Below, piece after piece: positions 46,086 to 56,000 of a DNA stretch of 64,000 nucleotides. The DNA is from Ructibacterium gallinarum (GTDB taxonomy: Bacteria > Bacillota > Clostridia > Monoglobales > Monoglobaceae). Each line of letters opens with the position of its first letter. The stretch's first letter is position 1. The stretch spans positions 61,062-125,061 of the forward strand of contig NZ_JADCKB010000005.1 in NCBI RefSeq assembly GCF_014982785.1. The letters run 5' to 3'. Below the pieces are notes generated by a model. The model was not told the DNA's origin, did not search any database, and saw only the letters and a list, made by a program, of their open reading frames with translations. The position numbers and the translations under genes are program-made.

Positions 46086-48818
46086 TTACGCTGTTATTTT
46101 CAGCCTTGGGGTTAATGCTTCATCCCATAAATATGCTTTGACGGTGTCAGCATCTAAAATATCAATTTTCCCGGTATCTACACATCCGGAAAAATCATGT
46201 GCCACATGACAGATTGCTACATCAAGGAGTTTTTTCTCTTTATATGATGCAATAATGAGTAAAGCATCTACGCCAAGTGGTGACCCCAAGTCCAGTTTTG
46301 CATATTTTGTATTTGCGATATCCCCGTCAAAAATACTCACGTTTTCTATATTGGTAACAGCTGTAATATATATTGGCGATGTTGTAACCGAAAGGTCAAA
46401 GCTTTTATCGCTGCTGTACAACATCTCACAATTCCCGTATATATCATATACTTTAATACAATTTCCTGATGCTGTATAGGGTTTTTGAATTGTACCATCC
46501 GTTGTCCACATTACCGTAACTTCAGAACTATCAGGTCGTTCGAACACTCCCGTGTAAAAGGTGTTATCATCACTAATATCCAGTGAGGTTCTTTCCGCAC
46601 CTTTTAACAGTGTATTAAAGTTTGTCAGCGCAAGATAGGCAGGCTTTGCTTCATATGGCAGTTCCTCGCCCGCCCACGCCTTTGTTAATCCGAAATTCGT
46701 TTCAAATGCACTTTCATTAATTTTGTTATTGAGGGTATGCCAGCACATTCCATCTAACTCCTCGTACAGCAACACCCCGGCGCGAACGCTATACTCTGCC
46801 TGCTGGACATCTGTAACATAAGGCGGTTCAATCCAGCCTTCTGAATACTCATCAGAAGTACTCCAGCCCATTTCTGTTGCAGTAATTTTCACTTCGGTAA
46901 GTCCAAAATCATCAAGGAGCTTCCGGACGCCGATGACTTGTTCCCTAAGTGTGCCATCTTCATCTTGAGCGGTCTGTCCGGTTTCCGGTGAACGGTTCAC
47001 TCGTTTATACGGATGAATAGATACGCCGTCTATATAATCCGCAAGATTTAAGTGCTTGGTATCCCTGATATAGATCAGCACATTTTTTATCCATGTCTGC
47101 GCCTGATTACCGGCTCTGGCTGTTGCCATAACAAGCAGCTTGGCGTTTGGATTAGCTTTTTTTAATGCATCTTTTGCCGTAATAATGAGTTCTGCGTAAG
47201 TCGTTGGATCGTATCTCAAGTCCCAGTTAAGTTCATTAAACAACTCAAAAGTATCAACTGTTCCCATAAGCTCGGTGGCAAGATTTTGAACATAGTCTGA
47301 AAATTCACTGCGTTCGGCGGCATTGCTCGGTACACCTGTGCCATCGTTAAAAGTCCCGGACACAATAATAATTGGCTTTATACCATACTCGGAAGCATAC
47401 TCCTTCCACACATTATACCTTTCCGGCAACATATATGTTCCGTCTGCCTGCTTGTACTGGTCATAAGATATGTAATCTCTGATAAGGCCAAATCCGCCAT
47501 TATTCATCAGCGACATATTTGTTGCCGCATCGCCGTATCCATGTCCGAACATGGTGTGTATTCCCATCTTGGTATTTAACCCTGCCGATCCGTTTGCAAC
47601 TGAAAATCTGGACGATGTTTTGATCATTTGTGAACTGTCCACTTTGTCAGTCAAGATAAGTTCCGCCGTAAACATCCCAAATTGTAAAACAGCTTCATTC
47701 ATATCTATGGTGTGATATTCCGTTTTCATTTCATATGCCCTAAGGGATAAATCAAAATTTTCAGTATAAATAATACTACCGTTTGTATCCAGAACATTGA
47801 GTGCCGCAGCATAATTCCGTGCTGCATTTTCCCTGTTTACTGCACTCATATTGAACTTTACATGCTGTTCGTCAAAAAATATGTTGCCTGGCCGATCTGT
47901 TGTAAGGAAGACGTTTACACGCTCATCAACATAAGAAGGCCTTGCTTCTGTAAATACATCACCGTACGCAGCAGTTTCAAATACGGCATTTTGCAACAGT
48001 GTTTTCTGACCGCTGCTGGCCCCGGTAAATTGGAAAACAACATTATATAACGCTGTAAGGCCGGTGTTTAACCGCAAGGTTTTGTAATGTGCGCCGTCAA
48101 GATACACAGACAGGATTTTTCTGTCCATATCAATCCACATATCCACATGGTAACTCTCACCATTGATATAAGACGCAATGCCATCCGCCATGAACCAGCT
48201 GTTTAATTCTGTAATAACGCCAAATTCCCCGACATCCGTAAATCGCACTGTACCATATATGTCACTTCCGCTCCAAGGGTTGACATTGGCTTTGCCGCCA
48301 AGCCAAACGGTGAGATTAGCAGCATCACTGTTCACGACAACGTCAAAACCTGTATGTATAATTGTTGACGTCTTTGCGTCTGGGAATTCCATTGTATAGG
48401 TTCCGTCACCTAATACTTCTATTAAAGAATCTCCGCTAAGTTCGGCATTTCCCGCAAGTTTTGTCTTTAATGCGTTATTGGTATAATAAAAACTTTTAGT
48501 CACAGCTTCAGAACTTAAACCACCAACCACTATAGTATACATGCCATCTGCACGGTTCCCCATGCTAAAACATTCTGACCAATAACCTCTTGTTCCCGTT
48601 GTACACTGATCCAAGTATACAAGCTTGGCCATCGATCTATCCGTATCGTCTCCTTCATATACACTTACAGTAAAATTTTTGCCTGAAACCTTTTCTTCCG
48701 CCTGTCCGCTTACCGTTATCTGGTTATTCTGCATCTGAATATCAAGCTCAGCCGCAAATACTTTCGTAACGATTAAGCATACACAAAACAACAAAACTAA
48801 CAAAATTTTCTTTTTCAT
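46086..48818 (-). CDS. Secreted clan GH-A glycoside hydrolase with LamG-like domain
   Basis: The 910-residue protein begins with a signal peptide (to ~22), an N-terminal Ig-like module (~24-115), a LamG-like/concanavalin domain (~120-290) and a beta-linker. A (beta/alpha)8 barrel (~410-720) follows, then a beta-sandwich (~730-850) and a C-terminal module ending in AYLWDEALTPRLKIT. The barrel has an acid/base Glu529 in FELFNELNW and a nucleophile Glu649 in KITATEMGW, about 120 residues apart as in GH39 and GH5-type enzymes. It cannot be placed in a known family by eye. It overlaps the upstream gene stop by four bases and is paralogous to the 1165-residue protein. Confidence 0.75.
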   Translation of the reverse strand: MKKKILLVLLFCVCLIVTKVFAAELDIQMQNNQITVSGQAEEKVSGKNFTVSVYEGDDTDRSMAKLVYLDQCTTGTRGYWSECFSMGNRADGMYTIVVGGLSSEAVTKSFYYTNNALKTKLAGNAELSGDSLIEVLGDGTYTMEFPDAKTSTIIHTGFDVVVNSDAANLTVWLGGKANVNPWSGSDIYGTVRFTDVGEFGVITELNSWFMADGIASYINGESYHVDMWIDMDRKILSVYLDGAHYKTLRLNTGLTALYNVVFQFTGASSGQKTLLQNAVFETAAYGDVFTEARPSYVDERVNVFLTTDRPGNIFFDEQHVKFNMSAVNRENAARNYAAALNVLDTNGSIIYTENFDLSLRAYEMKTEYHTIDMNEAVLQFGMFTAELILTDKVDSSQMIKTSSRFSVANGSAGLNTKMGIHTMFGHGYGDAATNMSLMNNGGFGLIRDYISYDQYKQADGTYMLPERYNVWKEYASEYGIKPIIIVSGTFNDGTGVPSNAAERSEFSDYVQNLATELMGTVDTFELFNELNWDLRYDPTTYAELIITAKDALKKANPNAKLLVMATARAGNQAQTWIKNVLIYIRDTKHLNLADYIDGVSIHPYKRVNRSPETGQTAQDEDGTLREQVIGVRKLLDDFGLTEVKITATEMGWSTSDEYSEGWIEPPYVTDVQQAEYSVRAGVLLYEELDGMCWHTLNNKINESAFETNFGLTKAWAGEELPYEAKPAYLALTNFNTLLKGAERTSLDISDDNTFYTGVFERPDSSEVTVMWTTDGTIQKPYTASGNCIKVYDIYGNCEMLYSSDKSFDLSVTTSPIYITAVTNIENVSIFDGDIANTKYAKLDLGSPLGVDALLIIASYKEKKLLDVAICHVAHDFSGCVDTGKIDILDADTVKAYLWDEALTPRLKITA

Positions 48819-51103
48819 TCGCTTCCCGACCCTTCAATGGTAACCTTGTCCGTCAGCGGAGAATGCAATTCTGCACCATTAAGTACCGTTAAGACCAAAT
48901 CTGAACCCGGCGTATTTTCAGCAGTTACAAGCTGATTCACTGCATTTACTGTAAATATTTCTCCCGGATTTAAGCTTTTTTCTGTGAAGTGAAAACCCAT
49001 TAATTTTTTTTTAATATATTCACCGCTAACCACCAAAATCGTTTTTGTTTCGGTTGTATTATTTGCTATCACACAACTTCCATAAACTGGACCTTCACAT
49101 TTTTCTATAATTGGGTTGCCATTTTCATCTACGTACTGCAGTTCGAGTATCGCAAAGCCGCCCGCGGCTTCGTCCTGATAGATATAGGTATTATACGCAG
49201 CCAGCGTATCTCCATTAAAATTTTCAACGCCATTGACGCTTACATACAACATATTACCCGGTATAAGAATCTCTTTTGGATAAATTGTATATCTCATCTC
49301 ATCGGCCGAATAAATCCCTTTTTCATACACAACCTCTGCTCCGTTGCAATATAGCTTAATCGTTTCATCTGTCAATGTCTCGGGATTGATCTCACCGCTG
49401 AAGCAAACATCTATTTTATAAACGACTGCGTTTATCTCTGCCAGAGGACCGTAGACGGCTCCATTTACCGCAGAAAACTCGACGGTTTCCACATATGGAA
49501 CAGAAACATATTTTTCGTATAGAATATTGTCTATATAGATTGCTTCATTTCCAATTAGTGTTTCGGCAAGCTTATTATTTTGCACAACTGTCATGCTCCG
49601 AAAGCCGTTATACCCTGCAATTGCTACATCCTCTTTGATCTTTTCCCCATTGAGATAATAGCTGAAGATATCTTTTGCTTTATCATACTCAATTTTAAAA
49701 CTTATCCATTCGCCGATTTCGTATGCCCCCATAAAAGTGGGTAAATCTTTTATGGCATCATAGTCTGCGCCACCTCCCGCTCCAATCCATCCGGATCCAC
49801 CAAGCAGATATCCATTTTTGTTAAAAACAAATGAAATCGGATTGTTATTAGCATCTCCCATGAAATAAATATATCCGGTGCGGTTTGCATTTGGAATCAT
49901 AAAATCAAAACTCAGGGCAGTGTAGTCATATTCCTCAAAAGGCAGCGGGACTTCGCTTATATCTGTCCCTGCTGTTGTCTTTGCCGCAAATGATATAACC
50001 GTTCCATGTTCTTCGCCGACATCCTTACGATATTGGTATTCGGTTTCTTCAAACGCGGGCGTCGTATCAGACGAATTACAATCATAATAAAAAACCTGTG
50101 AGGGCGTTTGTGCATCACCTGCTGTACGGAAATACAGCAATATATCTTCTGCCATTTCTCCGGACGCAGCACCTGTTGAGTCTTTTTTTATTTTGACTGC
50201 ATATTGCGTATTGGGCGCAAGATCGCCCACGTAAGTAATCTCAGCAACAGCGTCATGCTGTACAATAGAATCCATCGCCACAGTATCTCCGGTCTCGGTG
50301 TTTAATATTTCAGCATCTATACTCGTCATACTCTCCGAAAATACTGCGCGCACCGTTTTGTTTTCCAAGTCTGTGTATCCGCAGGTTGCCTCAATAGCAT
50401 TCTTGGAGGTATTAAAGCAAGCGATATTATCAAACTTTAAATACTCATCGCCGGTTGGGCTGTCATTATATCCCTCTCCTCCGCGCATTGTAATGTGCAT
50501 GGTGTCAAACATTATTTCTCTTCTTGAAAAAGAACTGCCTTCTCCCCATTTTTGTCCGTCTTTATACCAAGCCGCCCTGCCGGTTGACATATCAAATATG
50601 ATGTCTATATGAAACCACTGGTTTGCTTCATAATCAGTATACACATAATTTGATGTTAATGTCCCGTCCACTTCGCTTTTCGGCGTGGACCAGGCCGGCT
50701 CTTTCATATATCCAAACTTACCGTCCGCTGTAAAATAAAAAGCAGCAAAAGCTATGTCGTGATTATCAACGGTCTTGATAAACTGCGTAAAAGTCCACTG
50801 ATTTGTCTGCCCTGCACAAACGTCAAACCCGATTGTAATACAATCCGTTTCAATAGGTGTATTTATACTAAATGTCTGCTGTGCATAGGACTCTTTCGTA
50901 CCATCCCCATCGAAGTACATAACCCTGCCTTTTTGCTCATCCTCCACAATCTTCGCATATGCGCCGCTGACTTCATAGTCATTATCAAACCCATAATATG
51001 CAACAAGTCCGTTTCCTCTATTCTGTGCAATACCCGCAGAAAATACGGGTACTGTGAGAACGATTGCAGCTATCATGAAAATCGCTATCATTTGCTTTTT
51101 CAT
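48815..51103 (-). CDS. Secreted multidomain protein with two LamG-like and two Big/SbsA-like Ig domains
   Basis: The 762-residue product has a signal peptide (to ~23), a first concanavalin-like domain (~30-235; DYEANQWFHIDIIFDMSTG is typical of LamG) and a SbsA/Big_5-like Ig domain (~237-335; VRAVFSESM, LAPNTQYAVKI). A second LamG-like domain (~340-545; EIGEWISFKIEYDKAKD) and a second Ig domain (~550-650) follow, then a C-terminal beta domain (~655-762). No glycosidase motif was found. It probably binds polysaccharide outside the cell. AAGGAGGACTTT precedes the start. Confidence 0.7.
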   Translation of the reverse strand: MKKQMIAIFMIAAIVLTVPVFSAGIAQNRGNGLVAYYGFDNDYEVSGAYAKIVEDEQKGRVMYFDGDGTKESYAQQTFSINTPIETDCITIGFDVCAGQTNQWTFTQFIKTVDNHDIAFAAFYFTADGKFGYMKEPAWSTPKSEVDGTLTSNYVYTDYEANQWFHIDIIFDMSTGRAAWYKDGQKWGEGSSFSRREIMFDTMHITMRGGEGYNDSPTGDEYLKFDNIACFNTSKNAIEATCGYTDLENKTVRAVFSESMTSIDAEILNTETGDTVAMDSIVQHDAVAEITYVGDLAPNTQYAVKIKKDSTGAASGEMAEDILLYFRTAGDAQTPSQVFYYDCNSSDTTPAFEETEYQYRKDVGEEHGTVISFAAKTTAGTDISEVPLPFEEYDYTALSFDFMIPNANRTGYIYFMGDANNNPISFVFNKNGYLLGGSGWIGAGGGADYDAIKDLPTFMGAYEIGEWISFKIEYDKAKDIFSYYLNGEKIKEDVAIAGYNGFRSMTVVQNNKLAETLIGNEAIYIDNILYEKYVSVPYVETVEFSAVNGAVYGPLAEINAVVYKIDVCFSGEINPETLTDETIKLYCNGAEVVYEKGIYSADEMRYTIYPKEILIPGNMLYVSVNGVENFNGDTLAAYNTYIYQDEAAGGFAILELQYVDENGNPIIEKCEGPVYGSCVIANNTTETKTILVVSGEYIKKKLMGFHFTEKSLNPGEIFTVNAVNQLVTAENTPGSDLVLTVLNGAELHSPLTDKVTIEGSGSE

Positions 51104-51130
51104 AAAGTCCTCCTTAAAATTATATGTCCA

Positions 51131-52966
51131 TTATTTTGACAGATTGCTTGCACTTAAATCACATAGCGGTGTCAGTTGTCCGTCATCTAACCAAATAAAT
51201 GCCTTGATGACCTCTGCATTGGTCGGAACCGTAAATGTCATTGCTTCAGCTGAATCATAGTCTAATTGATACGTTGTCCCATCTTCTACCGACACTTCTT
51301 TGCGTTGAACATCTATCATTTCTGACGCAGAAGTATATGCGGCCCAGATGATCATACAATCCATTGCCGTGCCGCTGCTGTTTGCAATAGTTGCTTTTAC
51401 AGCAAGATCATTTTCTGCATTAAAGGTCGGTGCATCGCTTCCAGTATCAGCATTGACAATTTTCACACTTGTAGGAATATCATCGGCCAAATACCCAATT
51501 TTAAGATTGTCTATGTACATATAGCTATTAGTATCCATTAACGGATTAGGCGCTCTCAATCTCAATTTAAGTGCCTGAGAAAGATTATCATCTGTGTCAT
51601 TAAAACTGGAGACAAAGCGGTTGTCTACATAAAACAGGATCCGTTTTTTTACATTATCAAATTCAAACTTTACGTTGTGCCAAGTATTGTCTGCAAAGTG
51701 TGCATTGCCAAAATTATCGCCCCAGCCATTTACGACATTTTCTGTACGTGTTCCACCCGTCAGCCATAGTACCATATCACTCCATCTTGTTGAGATTCCG
51801 CCGGCTCCGTAACTTCTTATCCATTCCGGAGGCTGCAAGACGGAATAGAAATATGTTGAACCATTCATGAACTCAAACGTCAAATCAAAACTATCTTTCT
51901 TATAAAGATCAAATTCTAAAAAACGTAGATTGTTTTGCTCATCAGGATATGCGGGTATCTCTATATCGGCAAACGCTGTCGTCTGTGCTCCGGAAGACTC
52001 TGCTGGAGCTGCCGAATACCACATCTGAACCACATTTCCCCGTCCGCTTTCTGTCGGATCTTCTACTACACTCGCGCGGTATTGATTCAATATCTGTGTT
52101 TTGTTCCCCTCGGTATCAACGGCGTCTGTAATACTGTATACGGCCTTTTTGACTGTTTTTTGTCCGGCAACGCTTACGGTACCGAGGTATAAGCTTATCT
52201 CAGATGTATGATTTCCATTACAGCCAAGTCTAAAATATTTGGGATACCCACATGTATATATAACTCCATCATCTGTATATGAAGTATAATCTGTCTCAAC
52301 TATGCCAATTAAGTCATTATCCAGATAATAATTTGTTGTCCCATCCGCTTTGATATACTGAACTTTTATCGTGTGCCAAGTGTCACTGCTGAACGGCACA
52401 CTAATAGCCGCTTCACTGTCATACGCTCCAGCAGATGTATCGTACGAAGCACCAACGCTGTTCCAAATTAAATTTTTATAAATAACAAGATTTCCATATG
52501 AATCCAGTTTTAAAAATCCTCTTGTGAGATTGCTTTTTGTCGCTCCATCCGCAGCAGTGCCATCCGAAAACAAGTCTATCCAAAAATCGTTAGAACCTGT
52601 TTCAGACGGCCGATACAGTTGTATAGATACTGTCTGCGTCGGCGCAGCGTCATTTGTTTCTAAAAATCTGTGTGTCATGTACGGATTATTTTGATTCGGT
52701 TCATATCGCACTTGAAAACATTCCTGGTCATCATTTAAGTTCACAGAAAAAATTTTTGAAAGCGTTGTCGCTCCAGATAAAGTTTTTACACTCTGATTGG
52801 TCGGTAAAGTCATATTTCCGGGAACAGTTTCGCATAACACTTCTTCCTTCTGCGAAAGCAGCGCCTGCGGCGTGATCGATTCTTCTGCCGAAACAGACAG
52901 ATCGGCAAAGCAGAAAAGTATTACAGCAACACATAAAATCAGCAAAGATAAGTTTCTTTTTTTCAT
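51131..52966 (-). CDS. Secreted protein with two LamG-like domains
   Basis: The 611-residue protein has a signal peptide (to ~25), two LamG-like domains (~55-260, with SSDTWHTIKVQYIKADG, and ~275-495, with DNTWHNVKFEFDNVKKR) and a C-terminal beta module (~505-610) ending in KAFIWLDDGQLTPL. No catalytic motif is recognised. The C-terminal module resembles the end of the GH-A protein at 46086. It probably binds glycan or is part of a surface complex. ATG 52966 (AGGATGACAAA upstream) is favoured over 52975. It starts 34 bases after the 1165-residue gene. Confidence 0.7.
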   Translation of the reverse strand: MKKRNLSLLILCVAVILFCFADLSVSAEESITPQALLSQKEEVLCETVPGNMTLPTNQSVKTLSGATTLSKIFSVNLNDDQECFQVRYEPNQNNPYMTHRFLETNDAAPTQTVSIQLYRPSETGSNDFWIDLFSDGTAADGATKSNLTRGFLKLDSYGNLVIYKNLIWNSVGASYDTSAGAYDSEAAISVPFSSDTWHTIKVQYIKADGTTNYYLDNDLIGIVETDYTSYTDDGVIYTCGYPKYFRLGCNGNHTSEISLYLGTVSVAGQKTVKKAVYSITDAVDTEGNKTQILNQYRASVVEDPTESGRGNVVQMWYSAAPAESSGAQTTAFADIEIPAYPDEQNNLRFLEFDLYKKDSFDLTFEFMNGSTYFYSVLQPPEWIRSYGAGGISTRWSDMVLWLTGGTRTENVVNGWGDNFGNAHFADNTWHNVKFEFDNVKKRILFYVDNRFVSSFNDTDDNLSQALKLRLRAPNPLMDTNSYMYIDNLKIGYLADDIPTSVKIVNADTGSDAPTFNAENDLAVKATIANSSGTAMDCMIIWAAYTSASEMIDVQRKEVSVEDGTTYQLDYDSAEAMTFTVPTNAEVIKAFIWLDDGQLTPLCDLSASNLSK

Positions 52967-53000
52967 TTTTGTCATCCTTTCATTATGGTTTTATATAAAA

Positions 53001-56000
53001 TTACTGTACTTTATAAACCGGAAGTTCCATAAAGAGTTCAGGATTTTTTGAACTGCCTATACCGCCGCAATACTCAAGCCATCCCCTTCCAGCCGAATTA
53101 TTGTCATGGTCATTTATCAGCACCGAAAAATAGATTGATTTCATGTGACTAATATTTATCGGTTTTGCGTAAATCTGATCCCATGGCAGCTGCAATTCAT
53201 AAACAGTCCGCTTTTCCTCTTCATAGCGTTTTACCGCATACAAGGTGTCGTCGGAAAACGTAAAGGTATCGGCAGCCTGTTCACCGCCTATCATCTGGGA
53301 TATAAAGCTCTGCAGCGTTGCCTCTCCGTTTGCAATTCCCAAACCGATTTCTGTGCTTGCGGCGCCAAATTTATTACTTACTGCGATGGCAAATTGTATG
53401 CTGTCAACCGCCCAGACCGTGGACGGCTCGGTCTCGTCATAATAAATATCATCTTTCACATCGGCCGCCAAATAAAAATACTCATCATCACACATGGTAT
53501 AAATTGTCCCGCTTAAATCATCAACGCCCTTCCATTCTTTCTTCTGCGCCATTGATTTTTGGTCAATTTTAATTGGCAAAAATTCATGCCATTCTCCGTC
53601 ATCCAGCTTGCCATCTATAACCGGTTTCTTGTCTCCGTATTTTAAACAGCCGAACTCCTTTGAAAGAGTGACAGCCATGCTGTCATTGACTTCTTCCCCT
53701 TCTATGGTTATCGTTCCGGAGATATCCAACCGATTTATATCGGCGTCCTCGATGGGGATGTTAATTTTTATTGTCCGCTCATTTCCCGGTACAAGGGTGT
53801 CAATATTGTATGTCTTGCCGGCAAGACTTTCAGGACTATCCAGGGTCAGCTGCATGGATACGTTGCTGCTGCGCCGGTTTGTCACTTTTAAGACCCCCTG
53901 ATAGCGCTGCTGATTATACGGAATGATTGAGTATGTATAGCTGAGCGGTTCGATATAATTTAGCTCTACATTATGCGTGTATGCAAGCCTACCGTTAAAC
54001 TGAACATTGATAACAATCTTTTCTTCATCCTGGTTGTTGACACCTGAAGAGAAACGGATTGTATCCCCGCTAATTTCTTTCACAGAAGTATTATCCGAAC
54101 AGGCGGCCTCTATCTTGATTTTATCATCAGCCGGCAGAGTCAAACGTAAGTCAAAATCTTCAGCCTTTATTACATCCGTCTCGTATTGATATGCAGAAAA
54201 TTCTGCCTCACACAAATCAACCTGACTGAAGTTGCCAACTAAATATGTGACGTCTCCGCATATGTCAAAATTTAATTTACCGTTATAAGCATATATAGTT
54301 CGGCTATTACCGTACATATCCACCAGCTCTGCACTATCTGTACCCAGATCAAGGGCTATGGATTGATTCGTATCGTTCATATTCCATACAGCAAGGACAT
54401 CCTTCTCATCAGCACGCTTGAACTGATATATCCATATGTCCTCGTTTTCCGTGTCTATCTTGCCGAGGTTTTCAGCATTTGCGAGCAGACTGTTGAACGT
54501 CGAAAACGCCAAAAGCACTGGTTTTGCCTGATAAGGCACTCCGCTGTCCCCCCAGTTCGTTATCAGTCCAAAATTGTTTTCCAAAGAGGTATCCGTACCC
54601 TTTTCTTGATCGTTGTACCAAATAAACAGATCTACGTGTTTTTGAGTAAATATGTATTGCCTAAGGCCAAAGGCCGCCTGCTGCCGCTCACTTGCGTACC
54701 CGGCGCCTGAGCTGTAGGATAGCTCACTGATCGTGATTTTCTTATTTTGTAATCCATATTGATCCAACAAATTTCTAAGGCTGATGACCATATCCTCCGC
54801 TGTACCTTCTCCCTGCATCACACGCCCGGTCTCGGGAACGTTTTCAACCGTATACGGATGACAGGAAAACTCATCAAAATAATTCCCCGCACCGGCCTTC
54901 AGCAGCATCTCTATCCAGTCAAGTGGTACCCGCGCCGTTGCACCGCATAAGACAATACTATCAGGATCCGCCCGTTTGATCGCCTCGTATGCAACTTTTT
55001 GTGCCGCAACATATCTTTCGGCGCCGTCCTCTTCACTGCTTAAATTCATTTCATTAAATATCTCATAATATTGCACCGTATCCTTTAGTGCAAGCGCAAG
55101 ATTATAAACATAACCGTCAAACCGCCTGAATTCTTCTTCCGTTTCCGGCAAGTCTTTACCAATGGCTGCCTCGACACCACCCATTAACTGAAACATTTCT
55201 ATGTCTGAATTATTAAGCGCATCCTGTATCCGTTGATCCAGCTCGTTAAATTCATAAGATTCTCCGCCGTTTTGTTCAAAATACGACCAATAAACCGATT
55301 CTCTCTGATACTTAAAACCAGTCTTTGCAAACAAATCCAGTTTCCTCTCAATTTCATCCGTACCAAAATTCCACGTTGAATGAGAACTATATCCCAGTCT
55401 CTGATTTTGCTCTTCTGATTTGCGCAGATAAACAAGTGTTGTCTCAGTACTTGCAGGATTATATCCATTTGCTGTAAAATCAGAAGTTACATAATAATAA
55501 CCGTATCTTTTGAAGCCGAAAACAAAAGTTTCCGTTTTGCTTTCGTTGCTGTCTATTGCTATATCTCTGTCTTCATGCAGTATCACATTACCATATTCAT
55601 CTGCTATACTCAGCGAAAGTGAGCCCTGTACTGCATCCTTTGTGATACCGTTTATCTGAACGTTCACTTCTCCTTCTTCGGTAAAAAAGTTATTTCCAAG
55701 TTCATCAGTTGTTAAACTAAGCATCACAGGAGACTCAATATAATCGGGAATTCCCTGTATGCCGTCGATAACAATCTCTTTACCGATTTCCGATAGGTGG
55801 ATTAACTTATAATTGTCAAGATACTCTATGCCTGTACCGTATGATCCATTTCCGTTTCTACCATAACTTGAAATCTCTGTACATTCATTCGTTATCGTTG
55901 TATGCCCTACCTCAACACCATCAATAAAATAATACGCGATACGATTATCCAAATCCCACCAGGTATCTATATGGTGCCACTCGTTTAACTGGGGACTTGC

